A DNA stretch of 33,493 bases, taken from the NCBI GenBank assembly GCA_016219175.1, contig JACRCD010000011.1, forward strand, positions 1 to 33,493, written 5' to 3'. This document shows positions 7,701 to 14,242 of this stretch, piece after piece (position 1 is the first letter of the stretch; every line of letters begins with the position of its first letter). The DNA is from Deltaproteobacteria bacterium. GTDB taxonomy: Bacteria > Desulfobacterota > Desulfobulbia > Desulfobulbales > SURF-16. The notes beneath the pieces were generated by a model. The model was not told where the DNA came from and ran no database searches. It saw only the letters and a program-made list of their open reading frames with translations. The position numbers and the translations under genes were made by a program.

Positions 7701-9255
7701 TATCGGAATAGTACGTATCATTTAAATTGTACAAACATATACCACTATTATTGTTGGTCAGAGTATTGTTTTCTATGATTGCATCTCCGGCACCTCGGAA
7801 ATATTGTGCGCATATTGCAGATCCATTTCCGCTAAAATTATTGCCGGAAATAGTCAGCTTTCCGCTACTATAAAAATAGTAAATTCCTGAGTCACGATTA
7901 TCGGCAATGTCATTGCCAGCAATCGTGGAGGTCGAATAGTTGGAGTAGATACTTATCCCATTTCCCTCATTATGGGTCAGGGTGCAGTTGTTAACAGTTA
8001 CTGAACCATCGTCCGCACCGATATAATTGACAAAAATCCCATCACCGCCATTGTTGCTGATAACGCTGCTGGTGATGGTCATGTGGCGGAAATTCTCTGT
8101 CCGGATACCATAGCTCGAATATTGAAGATCAATATGCTGAAGAAGGGTGGTTACAGTCTCGCAGCATGGTGATTCAAAATAAAGTCCTCCCCAATCCCCT
8201 TTGAACGGCGTCCGGGCGCTGCTGGTGAAAATAATGGGCTCATTCGTTATGCCAACGGCAGCAAGCTGGCCATGGATAATCAGTTCACTGTCATAGGGGC
8301 TTCGACCAATCCCCTGGTCATCACTGTTGGTCAGAAAGAGCACGGTAACCCCAGGTTCAATGGTCAGAGTGACGCCTTCCTGCACAATGACGTCGCCGGT
8401 GACCAGATAAGGGCTGTTTTCCTTGCTCCAGAGAAAATCAGCGAGCCGTTCGCCGCCGGTCACCACGGTTGCCCCGTAGATGGCGGTGTCACTGACGCGC
8501 AAGGGCTTTCCCCAGTCATTGGAGGCGTCATTGTAATAGACAGCGAGAGTATCACCGCGCTGGGCTTCAAGAATATTGTTTCCCTGGACAGGAAGATCAG
8601 AGTTATTGATGGAGATGCTGCCGGTGAAGATGCCGGAGCTTGACGTTGTCTCGGTCAGGGCAACCGTTTCGCCCCGCGGAACAGCGGCCGATGTGCTGAA
8701 GGTAAAGGTGTCGCCCGGGGCGAAAAATGCCGAACCGGTTTCCAGGCGGAAACCGATGTCGCCGCTGGAAGAGGTATAGCCCTGATCATAGCCATAGATA
8801 TACTGATAATTGAGTTTAGCGCCGCTGGCACTGCCGGTGACGCTGAAGGCATAGACGTCAACCTGATCGTTAATCGGGTCTCCGTACCATGTGTTCGCCA
8901 CGGTCAGGCACTGCACGGTCCACTCTTCCGTGGCGGTGAGATCACTCACCCGTACATCCAGCAGGTTGCCGTCACCGCTGTTTGCCGGGTCCGGAATCGG
9001 GGTGGTAAATGAAGCCGGCGTGGTGTAATTTTCCGTATTGCTGGTAATAATGACGGTTGCCGAGTCAACTGCCTGGCTGTCAAGGTTCAGATCGCTGTCT
9101 TCAAGCCGGATAAAAACCTGGGAGCCTGTCTGATAATATTCAATGGAACTGCCGGTCTGATTGGTAAAACTCAGTTTGCCGGAGGTTGCGGCCGAAGCGG
9201 GTGAAACCAGGAGAAGCAGCAGGGAAAGGACCAACAGGAATAATCGTGATTTCAT
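4747..9255 (-). CDS. Secreted multidomain protein: beta-helix, thrombospondin type 3 repeats, jelly-roll-like modules, dockerin
   Basis: A 1502-aa protein with a signal peptide (residues 1-22, ending SPASA). Residues about 25-260 look like a beta-sandwich region. Residues about 265-640 are a right-handed parallel beta-helix, with many Asn-Gly-Ile turns such as GNGISIYSNYS and NNRDSGIYYFY (NosD/pectate-lyase-like fold). About 675-900 are acidic calcium-binding thrombospondin type 3 repeats (DxDxDGxxDxxDxC). Two related modules of about 140 aa (about 920-1065 and 1110-1250) share the pattern FLSFYIDD/FLAFYIDN, then GYHxFKWV and IDN, like MAM or LamG jelly rolls. More TSP3 repeats follow, and the C-terminus (about 1440-1495) carries two DxNxDGxVDxxD-type loops of a type I dockerin. 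Likely exported or surface attached; no cell-wall anchor motif or cohesin partner is seen. The ATG at 9255 has only a weak ribosome-binding site (GGGGT). Confidence 0.85.
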   Translation of the reverse strand: MKSRLFLLVLSLLLLLVSPASAATSGKLSFTNQTGSSIEYYQTGSQVFIRLEDSDLNLDSQAVDSATVIITSNTENYTTPASFTTPIPDPANSGDGNLLDVRVSDLTATEEWTVQCLTVANTWYGDPINDQVDVYAFSVTGSASGAKLNYQYIYGYDQGYTSSSGDIGFRLETGSAFFAPGDTFTFSTSAAVPRGETVALTETTSSSGIFTGSISINNSDLPVQGNNILEAQRGDTLAVYYNDASNDWGKPLRVSDTAIYGATVVTGGERLADFLWSKENSPYLVTGDVIVQEGVTLTIEPGVTVLFLTNSDDQGIGRSPYDSELIIHGQLAAVGITNEPIIFTSSARTPFKGDWGGLYFESPCCETVTTLLQHIDLQYSSYGIRTENFRHMTITSSVISNNGGDGIFVNYIGADDGSVTVNNCTLTHNEGNGISIYSNYSTSTIAGNDIADNRDSGIYYFYSSGKLTISGNNFSGNGSAICAQYFRGAGDAIIENNTLTNNNSGICLYNLNDTYYSDIHFLITGNTIRESNNRGVAVEGKVTADISNNEINDNGYGLQIDYSDINGDGSSIVTGNRITNNRYTGIGLSGYARPDISYNDINDNATETGYYSNYYTIANYTPFEISARHNWWGETDTQEIINGENPRNLSFISDYFDNPTQGMVNYSAWATASMDDADGDGLLDELEEAGCTEPLNPDTDSDGLPDGVEDANHNGMVDNAETNPCNADSDGDSYQDNIDPFPANPAEWTDSDGDGIGDNADLCPLDAGNDPDGDTICALADNCPETSNPDQADCDNDETGDGCDTDSPCSEDFDNDGVFGVTDNCVSTPNPDQADCDNDGTGDGCDTDSPCSEDFDNDGVFGVTDNCVSTHNPDQADCDNDGTGDGCDPASPCSEDRDYDGILDNRDNCLDAGSPALPQDALDDFETDTARMPWLTNGDSSWLISGDNPLFGEFSMSSPALADGESATLELVKDCDTGVVGFTHRVDTEQDYDFLSFYIDDELQDAWSGSTGYTSAAATYTPATYPVSSGYHVFKWVFSKDESLAGGRDRVSIDNVFFGAGSFPWPDFDHDTISDPFDNCPEIANLPQSDSDHDKTGDICETDNQGAFESFESGDFSQFPWVLGGDASWFVPPNYWYGVAFEGNYCARTPWLSDNGQARLSLKVLTKAGQMSFRYWIDSEADHDFLAFYIDNVLQQRWSGSADYTTSSGLAYTVQVSAGYHTFKWVYEKDGSGAGGLDAAWIDNINLPYAPVVDIPGYNPDQTDADTDGLGDVCDPCPLDGDNDFDDDTVCGNLDLCPGSMPGETVDENGCSVSQLDLDGDGYQGPAGDNSDCDDNDPLEFPGQLWYKDLNGDGISDGTINNTSCTRPDGYYALVELTASSGDMDDDGDGMDDGWELSNGLDTTIDDAFADLDSDGFCNLRELLSMSNPDDELDLPGLIADKDADNDVDGNDLALFNTESGRTDCSEQNACAFDLNTDGTVDSIDLNLLTEDFGRSGTTQAF
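6601..6893 (-). repeat. 126-bp in-frame tandem repeat within the TSP3 region
   Basis: The block starting ATCTCCGGT on the plus strand recurs at 6601, 6727 and 6853 with a period of exactly 126 bases, about 95 percent identical between the first two copies; the third is partial. Each unit encodes 42 residues, including CSEDFDNDGVFGVTDNCVS and NPDQADCDND. Near identity at synonymous sites points to recent duplication. Copy number could vary between strains. Confidence 0.9.
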
Positions 9256-9677
9256 CAGTGCGATACCCCAATAAAAATTTTGCTTGGCAATTTTATGGAA
9301 GGGAAAGGCGATTGAGAGGAGGAAATTTAGATAAGTCTCTTGCTTCTGCTACAAATTTCATCCAGGCAGGGTCTTCCTGATCCAGAATGGTACATAACGC
9401 ACAGTTACCCTTTATTGCGAAGGGTGTCAATGTAAATAAATTGATCAGATGCTATGTTTTTTTTGTAAATGTGACAATGGCAATCCATTGCCGGAATCAA
9501 TACTGAAGGTTGCCCGTCGGTTTGAAGGTGCAATGGGTTGCCATCCTGCTTCTCCTCAACCGGTGATTTGCCGGAGGTGTCCCCCCCGGCGCTGATGAAA
9601 CGGACAAGATTAACGGACAGGGGGATTGCTTCCTGAACTGTTCCGATATAAAGTTTCTAATAGAGGAGGCGACGGGA
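9256..9677. other. Divergent intergenic region between the exported mosaic gene and pcm
   Basis: No gene is evident in these 422 bases. On the minus strand TTGACA (9431-9426) lies 17 bases before TAACTG (9408-9403), a possible promoter for the large exported protein. An inverted repeat at 9477-9544 is listed separately. I looked for a cyclic-di-GMP riboswitch and did not find its conserved core. Confidence 0.45.
9477..9544. repeat. 15-bp inverted repeat upstream of pcm
   Basis: ATGGCAATCCATTGC (9477-9491) is mirrored by GCAATGGGTTGCCAT (9530-9544) with one mismatch and a 38-base spacer. The left arm is itself a small palindrome (CAATGG CAAT CCATTG). It could be a protein-binding site or an RNA hairpin in a long pcm leader; no T-run follows. 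Confidence 0.5.
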
Positions 9678-10370
9678 ATGATGAAAAAAGCGGATATTGA
9701 TGAGATGCTGCGGACCATTGAGGACGAAACTCGTTATACCCGCGGCATGACCGGGGTGCCCTCCTTGCGGCCGGAAGTGCTTGCGGCCATGCGGCAGGTG
9801 CCCAGGGAGGAGTTCGTGTCGAATTTTTATAAAACCATGGCCTATGACAACACGCCTCTGCCCATCGGCAACGGCCAGACGATCTCCCAGCCGTTTATCG
9901 TCGCGCTCATGACCGATCTTCTCCGTCCAGACAAGGACAAGGTGATCCTGGAGGTGGGAACCGGCTCCGGCTACCAGGCCGCGGTGCTCTCCTTGCTGGT
10001 GAGACAGGTTTATACCCTGGAGATCATCCCCGCCCTGGCCGGGGTGGCGTCCGCGCGGCTCAAACGGCTGGGCTATACGAATATCGAGGTGAGCCGGGGC
10101 GACGGCAACAGCGGCTGGCCGGAACATGCCCCGTTTGACGGCATCATCGTCACCGCTTCGGCGCCGCATGTGCCGCCCGTTCTGAAAGAACAGCTGAAAC
10201 CGGGCGGCAGGCTGGTCATTCCGGTGGGTCTGACGGCCATGCCCCAGGAGCTGCTGATGCTGGAAAAAAATGACAAAGGGGAGATCAGGACCCGCCATGT
10301 CCTGTCCGTGTCCTTTGTGCCGCTGACCGGCAACGGCGGTAACGATGACACACGAAAAAATAATCTATGA
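9678..10370 (+). CDS. pcm: Protein-L-isoaspartate O-methyltransferase
   Basis: A 230-aa protein that uses S-adenosylmethionine to methylate L-isoaspartyl residues in ageing proteins, starting their repair in the cytoplasm. The class I methyltransferase motif EVGTGSGYQAAVLS (near residues 95-108) binds SAM. The family signature NTPLPIGNGQTISQPFIVA precedes it, and LKPGGRLVIPVG (near 175) is the usual later motif. The length is normal. ATG 9678 lies 8 bases after GAGGAGG (9663-9669); a second ATG at 9681 is less well placed. There is no signal peptide. The HPF-like gene follows after 39 bases, and the group pcm, HPF-like, small protein and CBS protein all read in the same direction, which suggests a maintenance or stationary-phase operon. 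Confidence 0.95.
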   Translation: MMKKADIDEMLRTIEDETRYTRGMTGVPSLRPEVLAAMRQVPREEFVSNFYKTMAYDNTPLPIGNGQTISQPFIVALMTDLLRPDKDKVILEVGTGSGYQAAVLSLLVRQVYTLEIIPALAGVASARLKRLGYTNIEVSRGDGNSGWPEHAPFDGIIVTASAPHVPPVLKEQLKPGGRLVIPVGLTAMPQELLMLEKNDKGEIRTRHVLSVSFVPLTGNGGNDDTRKNNL

Positions 10371-10409
10371 ATTTTACTAAGTAGTCAAAAAAGGATGAGG
10401 AGACAGGCT

Positions 10410-10961
10410 ATGCAAGTACCATTACAAATTACCTTTCGCAATATGGATGCCTCGGAGGCCCTGGAGGCGGAAATCCACAAACGGATCGACAAGCTGGCCA
10501 AAAAATATGAGCAGCTCGTCAGCTGCCGCATCGTGGTCGAGGCCCCGCAGCAGCATCGGAGAAAGGGCGGGCTTTACAAGATCAGGATCGACATGACCTG
10601 CCCGGAAGGCAAGGTGGCTGTCAACCGTGAGCCGCCGGTGGAGCATCATGCCCATGAGGATGTCTATGTGGCTCTGCGCGACGCGATAAATGCCGCGGAG
10701 AGACAGCTGGATGCCTATACCGAGCGGCGCAAGGGGCACGTCAAGGTTCATGAGGAACCGCCCGCCGGCCGCATCACCTTTCTTTCCCCCATGGAGAATT
10801 ACGGCCGGATCACCACGGTTGATGGCCGGGAGATTTATTTTCACCGGAACAGCGTGTTGCATGAGAATTTCGACACCCTGACCATCAACGCCCCGGTCAC
10901 TTTTCATGAGGAGGAAGGGGAGCACGGACCCCAGGCCAGCACGGTGAAGATCGAGAAATGA
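10410..10961 (+). CDS. HPF/RaiA-type ribosome-associated protein fused to a cold-shock-like domain
   Basis: A 183-aa protein. Residues 1-105 resemble the S30AE fold of HPF/YfiA, small proteins that bind the 30S decoding region and idle ribosomes (VPLQITFRNMDASEALEAEI at the start; HEDVYVALRDAINAAERQLD near 82-101). Residues about 120-183 resemble an OB-fold cold-shock domain: GRITFLSPMENYGRIT aligns with the RNP1 stretch, EIYFHRNSVL with RNP2, and HGPQASTVKI with the usual end. So it probably joins ribosome binding with RNA binding. An in-frame ATG at 10395 lies directly on AAGG and is too close; ATG 10410 lies 7 bases after GAGGAG, so I chose it. The stop overlaps the next start as ATGA. Confidence 0.85.
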   Translation: MQVPLQITFRNMDASEALEAEIHKRIDKLAKKYEQLVSCRIVVEAPQQHRRKGGLYKIRIDMTCPEGKVAVNREPPVEHHAHEDVYVALRDAINAAERQLDAYTERRKGHVKVHEEPPAGRITFLSPMENYGRITTVDGREIYFHRNSVLHENFDTLTINAPVTFHEEEGEHGPQASTVKIEK

Positions 10962-11236
10962 CGCCCGCTCAGGAGAGTTTTTTTGCCATCAGCGTCAGCT
11001 GTTACGCCGGCTACCGCGGCGAGGAAACGCCGCGCGGTTTTTCACTGCGGGAGCGCAAAATTGAGGTTGTTGAGGTGCTTGACCGCTGGCTTGCCCCTGA
11101 CCACCGCTATTTCAAGATCCGGGGCGATGACGGCGACATTTACATCATCCGCCATGACGTGCTCCGCAACCAGTGGCAGCTGACCCTTTTTGACCGGGGC
11201 AATATTTCTTTGCCTTTTTCCGGCGGAATCAAATAA
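10958..11236 (+). CDS. Small conserved-looking cytoplasmic protein, translationally coupled to the HPF-like gene
   Basis: A 92-aa protein with no signal peptide or membrane segment. The central part, GEETPRGFSLRERKIEVVEV then DRWLAPDHRYFKIRGDDGDI and YIIRHD, is a compact beta-rich pattern that I associate with small uncharacterised proteins of the DUF6504 type; that name is from memory and uncertain. The start codon overlaps the stop of the HPF-like gene (ATGA, 10958-10961), which indicates translational coupling and a shared role or fixed ratio. No catalytic motif is visible. The charged surface and the partner suggest a nucleic-acid- or ribosome-related role, but this is a guess. Confidence 0.8.
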   Translation: MTPAQESFFAISVSCYAGYRGEETPRGFSLRERKIEVVEVLDRWLAPDHRYFKIRGDDGDIYIIRHDVLRNQWQLTLFDRGNISLPFSGGIK

Positions 11237-11315
11237 AATAAATGCAGGTTAGGCAGCGGAGGAGAAAGCTGCCTTCACGATAATAATTGTTACTTCATAA
11301 ATATGGAGGAGAATC

Positions 11316-11735
11316 ATGGCTTATACGGATTTTATCAGTGCTGCGATCAAAAAGGATATTCCGGCAATAAAACTTGATGACACCCTGCGCGCCGCGATTG
11401 AAAAAATGGCGGAAGCCGGAACCTCGGCCCTGATGGTGGCGGCCGGCGGGGAATTTGTCGGCATCGTCACGGACATGGATGTCATGAAAAGTATCTCCGA
11501 TAACGAGGATCTGGACCAGACCAGGGTGTCCAAATTCATGACAGCCTGCGAGCTGATCACCACCAAGCGCACCCAGCAGGCGCCATGCGTTCAGCTCGAT
11601 GAGACGGAGACGGTGAAAATGGCGTGCGGCGTCATGCAGCTGTCCGGCCTGCACAACATTCTCGTTACCGGCAAGGATGACAAACCGGTGGGTTTTGTCT
11701 CAACCGGTGATCTGCTCAAGCTGGCCATCGCCTGA
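11316..11735 (+). CDS. Two-CBS-domain protein
   Basis: A 139-aa protein consisting of little more than a Bateman pair: CBS1 at about residues 12-68 (TLRAAIEKMAEAGTSALMV, EFVGIVTDMDVMK) and CBS2 at about 74-137 (TVKMACGVMQLSGLHNILV, PVGFVSTGDLLKLA). Stand-alone CBS proteins sense adenine nucleotides or other ligands and act on partner enzymes or transporters; the partner cannot be read from the sequence. The start follows GGAGGAG closely (ATATGGAGGAGAATCATG). It is 79 bases after the small coupled protein and converges on purF, with only 32 bases between the two stops. A weak inverted repeat (GGCAGC...GCTGCC, 11252-11273) lies before it without a T-run. Confidence 0.9.
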   Translation: MAYTDFISAAIKKDIPAIKLDDTLRAAIEKMAEAGTSALMVAAGGEFVGIVTDMDVMKSISDNEDLDQTRVSKFMTACELITTKRTQQAPCVQLDETETVKMACGVMQLSGLHNILVTGKDDKPVGFVSTGDLLKLAIA

Positions 11736-11767
11736 CGCGGAAGCGGTTTTTTCGGCTCTGGCGGGGT

Positions 11768-13267
11768 TCACACCCCGGAGAGGTCCTGCTCAGGGCTGGG
11801 TTGCATTTTTTTTGCCGCGTCACTGCGCTGCTGGGCGAGCCCTGCAAAATAGGCCTCGCTGACCCCGCCGGTGACGTATTCGCCGTTGAAAACCGAACAG
11901 TCAAATGAGGAGATATCCCGGTTGCCCTTTTGCACCGCCTCGATAAGATCCTCAAGGTCCTGGTAAATCAGCCAGTCAACCCCGAGCAAGGAGCCGATCT
12001 CGTCTACGCTGCGGCCATGGGCGATCAGCTCACTGCTGGTCGGCATATCGATGCCGTAGATGTTGGGGAAGCGGACCGGCGGCGCGGCAGAGGCGAAATA
12101 GACCTTGGCCGCGCCCGCATCCCGCGCCATGCGGACAATCTGCTGCGAGGTAGTGCCGCGGACAATGGAGTCATCAACCAGCAGCACGTTTTTGCCTTTG
12201 AATTCCAGGCCGATGGGGTTCAGCTTCTGGCGCACCGATTTTTTGCGTTCCTGCTGGCCGGGCATGATAAAGGTGCGGCCGATGTAGCGGTTCTTGATAA
12301 AGCCTTCCCGGTACTTGCACCCCAGGTTGGTGGCCAGCTGCAGCGCCGCGGTCCGGCTGGTGTCAGGAATGGGCATCACCACGTCAATGTCATGGCCGGG
12401 GCGCAGACGCCTGATTTTATCCGCCAGCTTCTCGCCCATGCGTAACCGCGCCTTGTAAACCGAGACCTTATCCATGATGGAATCAGGCCGCGCCAGATAG
12501 ACATGCTCGAAAATACAGGGGGCATAGCGGGGCTGCCCGGCGCACTGGCTGACCGAAAGGCGGCCGTCGACGGAGATGAACACCGCCTCCCCTGGTTTGA
12601 CATCATCGATGAGGGTAAAACCCTGGCCATCCAGGGCCACGCTTTCCGAAGCCACCATGAAATCGATGCCGTGCTCCGTCTCTCGTTGCCCGTAAACCAG
12701 CGGCCGGATGCCGGAGGGATCCCGGAAGGCCACGATGCCGCAGCCGGCAATCATGGCCACGGCCGCATAGGCGCCCAGGCAGCGGCGATGCACCCCCGCC
12801 ACGGCCGCAAACACATCCTGGTCGGTGACAAGGAGTTTGCCGCGCTGTTGCAGTTCATGGGCAAAGATGTTGAGCAGGACTTCCGAGTCGGAATCGGTGT
12901 TGATGTGGCGCAACCCCTCATGGAAGAGACTGGTGCGCAGGGCATCGGCATTGACGAGATTGCCGTTGTGGGCCAGGGCGATGCCGTAGGGGGAATTGAC
13001 GAAAAAAGGCTGGGCCTCCGCCGGACTGGCAGTGCCGGCCGTCGGGTAACGGACATGGCCGATACCCATGCAGCCCCGCAGATGGACCATGTGCCGGGTA
13101 TGGAAGACGTCCCGCACCAGTCCGTTGTTCTTGTGCAGGAGCATCCGGGCGCCATGACAGGTCATGATGCCGGCCGCATCCTGACCGCGATGCTGCAGAT
13201 AGGTGAGCGCATCATAAATCGCCTGATTTACCGCACTGTGGGCCACGATGCCCGTTATACCGCACAT
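11768..13267 (-). CDS. purF: Amidophosphoribosyltransferase
   Basis: A 499-aa enzyme of the first step of purine synthesis: it transfers the glutamine amide nitrogen to PRPP. Cys2 right after the initiator Met (MCGITGIV) is the Ntn glutaminase nucleophile, so no propeptide is present. [22 protein letters not shown] and the PRTase PRPP loop [18 protein letters not shown] are all in place. The C-terminal [12 protein letters not shown] is like the E. coli enzyme; the paired cysteines of the Bacillus-type iron-sulfur enzyme are missing there. The ATG follows AAGGA with a spacing of about six. It is 53 bases after the 144-aa gene on the same strand, probably co-transcribed. No purine operator could be assigned. 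Confidence 0.97.
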   Translation of the reverse strand: MCGITGIVAHSAVNQAIYDALTYLQHRGQDAAGIMTCHGARMLLHKNNGLVRDVFHTRHMVHLRGCMGIGHVRYPTAGTASPAEAQPFFVNSPYGIALAHNGNLVNADALRTSLFHEGLRHINTDSDSEVLLNIFAHELQQRGKLLVTDQDVFAAVAGVHRRCLGAYAAVAMIAGCGIVAFRDPSGIRPLVYGQRETEHGIDFMVASESVALDGQGFTLIDDVKPGEAVFISVDGRLSVSQCAGQPRYAPCIFEHVYLARPDSIMDKVSVYKARLRMGEKLADKIRRLRPGHDIDVVMPIPDTSRTAALQLATNLGCKYREGFIKNRYIGRTFIMPGQQERKKSVRQKLNPIGLEFKGKNVLLVDDSIVRGTTSQQIVRMARDAGAAKVYFASAAPPVRFPNIYGIDMPTSSELIAHGRSVDEIGSLLGVDWLIYQDLEDLIEAVQKGNRDISSFDCSVFNGEYVTGGVSEAYFAGLAQQRSDAAKKMQPSPEQDLSGV

Positions 13268-13320
13268 GATTTTTCCTTGAATATCTTGTTGATCGGAAAG
13301 TCTCTTTTGTTCCGCTGCTG

Positions 13321-13755
13321 TTACAGGTCCGGGAACTTTATCTTCAGGGTTTCCTTGTCCTCGCCGCGCGAGACTTCCACCTGCAGTTCAAGCTCGCCGT
13401 TGCGCAGTCCCAGGGCAAGGGGCAGCTTGCCGCTTTCTTCCTCGATGTGCAGAATGGCGCGCATGATGGCCAAAATTCTGTTGAACTGCTCAAGGCTTGG
13501 CGGCGGCAGGGTGGTTTCTTCCTCGCCCTTCACCTTGACGGTCAGCTTGTCACCCTTTCTTTTAAGCGACAATTTTTTCGCCTTTTCCGACACCGTGTGC
13601 ATGATGGCCAGGGCCAGATATTTTATGGCGTTCTCCTCCGGATCGCCGCTTTCCATGCCGGACATGCCTTTTATCTGCTTCATAAAATCCGTTTCCAGGT
13701 AGCAATCGCACATTTCCAGTAATTTTAGATGATAATTCCGTTTGCTGATATCCAC
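13321..13755 (-). CDS. Uncharacterised 144-aa protein upstream of purF
   Basis: I do not recognise this protein. The start is GTG at 13755, six bases after an excellent AGGAGG; the frame [20 protein letters not shown] follows. It is soluble, with no signal peptide. The N-terminal half is helical ([35 protein letters not shown]), and the C-terminal half has alternating charged beta-strands ([35 protein letters not shown]). The middle segment [20 protein letters not shown] is a probable helix. Its position 53 bases before purF on the same strand suggests one transcript. A near-palindrome GTCCCCATGGAGAC (13788-13801) sits between its start and the next terminator and could be an operator. Confidence 0.85.
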   Translation of the reverse strand: MDISKRNYHLKLLEMCDCYLETDFMKQIKGMSGMESGDPEENAIKYLALAIMHTVSEKAKKLSLKRKGDKLTVKVKGEEETTLPPPSLEQFNRILAIMRAILHIEEESGKLPLALGLRNGELELQVEVSRGEDKETLKIKFPDL

Positions 13756-13865
13756 AGCTTCCTCCTTTCATTAATTGTCATTGATATTGTCCCCATGGAG
13801 ACTGTCGGTTCGTGTTTCTTAGTCCGGCGGCCGGTCATTGACTGTCCCGGCACGCAAAACAAAAA

Positions 13866-13894
13866 AGAGACAGCCATGTATACAGGCTGTCTCT
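13866..13894. terminator. Bidirectional intrinsic terminator
   Basis: A perfect 10-bp stem AGAGACAGCC (13866-13875) with GGCTGTCTCT (13885-13894) and a 9-base loop. On the minus strand it is followed by TTTTTT and ends the small gene at 13922-14152; on the plus strand GTATTTTTTATC follows. It separates that gene from the purF unit. Confidence 0.92.
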
Positions 13895-13921
13895 GTATTT
13901 TTTATCTTTGTCGATTAATTA

Positions 13922-14152
13922 TCAGACATGAATATCCGGGCCAAGATTTCTGTATGCCTTCCGGATCTTTTCCGACATCTTCACAACCCGTGGACTGTCA
14001 GACATTGCTTCCATCCTGCTCGCTTCGCTCAGCTCCCCGCGTAAATCATCAACCTTTGATTCCAGGGCGCGGCACCACTCGCCGCGGCAGATAGCGCTCA
14101 TCTCCAGGGTGTTGTCTATTTCACTTTCAAGTCTATTGATGAGAATTGCCAT
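13922..14152 (-). CDS. Small helical protein of unknown function
   Basis: A 76-aa protein starting at ATG 14152 (MAILINRLESEIDNTLEM), eight bases after a perfect AGGAGG; the frame extends three codons further up to a GTG that lies inside the ribosome-binding sequence and is not used. Nearly the whole length is predicted helix with heptad-like spacing (LESEIDNTLEM, WCRALESKVDDLRGELSEA, VVKMSEKIRKAYRNL). Two cysteines (CRGEWC) lie near residues 21-26. It has its own promoter (14189-14217) and terminator (13866-13894), so it is a separate, probably well expressed unit. I do not recognise a family; a dimeric coiled-coil adaptor or regulator is possible. Confidence 0.8.
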   Translation of the reverse strand: MAILINRLESEIDNTLEMSAICRGEWCRALESKVDDLRGELSEASRMEAMSDSPRVVKMSEKIRKAYRNLGPDIHV

Positions 14153-14188
14153 AGAATTCACCTCCTTTGCACTGTTTCTTTTGTCTAT

Positions 14189-14217
14189 AGTATAATATCA
14201 CCAAGTTGAAAAGTCAG
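14189..14217 (-). promoter_or_regulatory. Promoter of the small helical protein gene
   Basis: On the minus strand CTGACT (14217-14212), a 17-base spacer and TATACT (14194-14189) match the sigma-70 consensus well. The AGGAGG of the gene lies about 25 bases downstream. Confidence 0.6.
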
Positions 14218-14242
14218 GAGGTAAAATTGAGAATTTTTCCCG

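Noticed and set aside
9256-9677. Cyclic-di-GMP or other riboswitch
   Set aside because: No GEMM core or other known riboswitch consensus could be found on either strand by eye.
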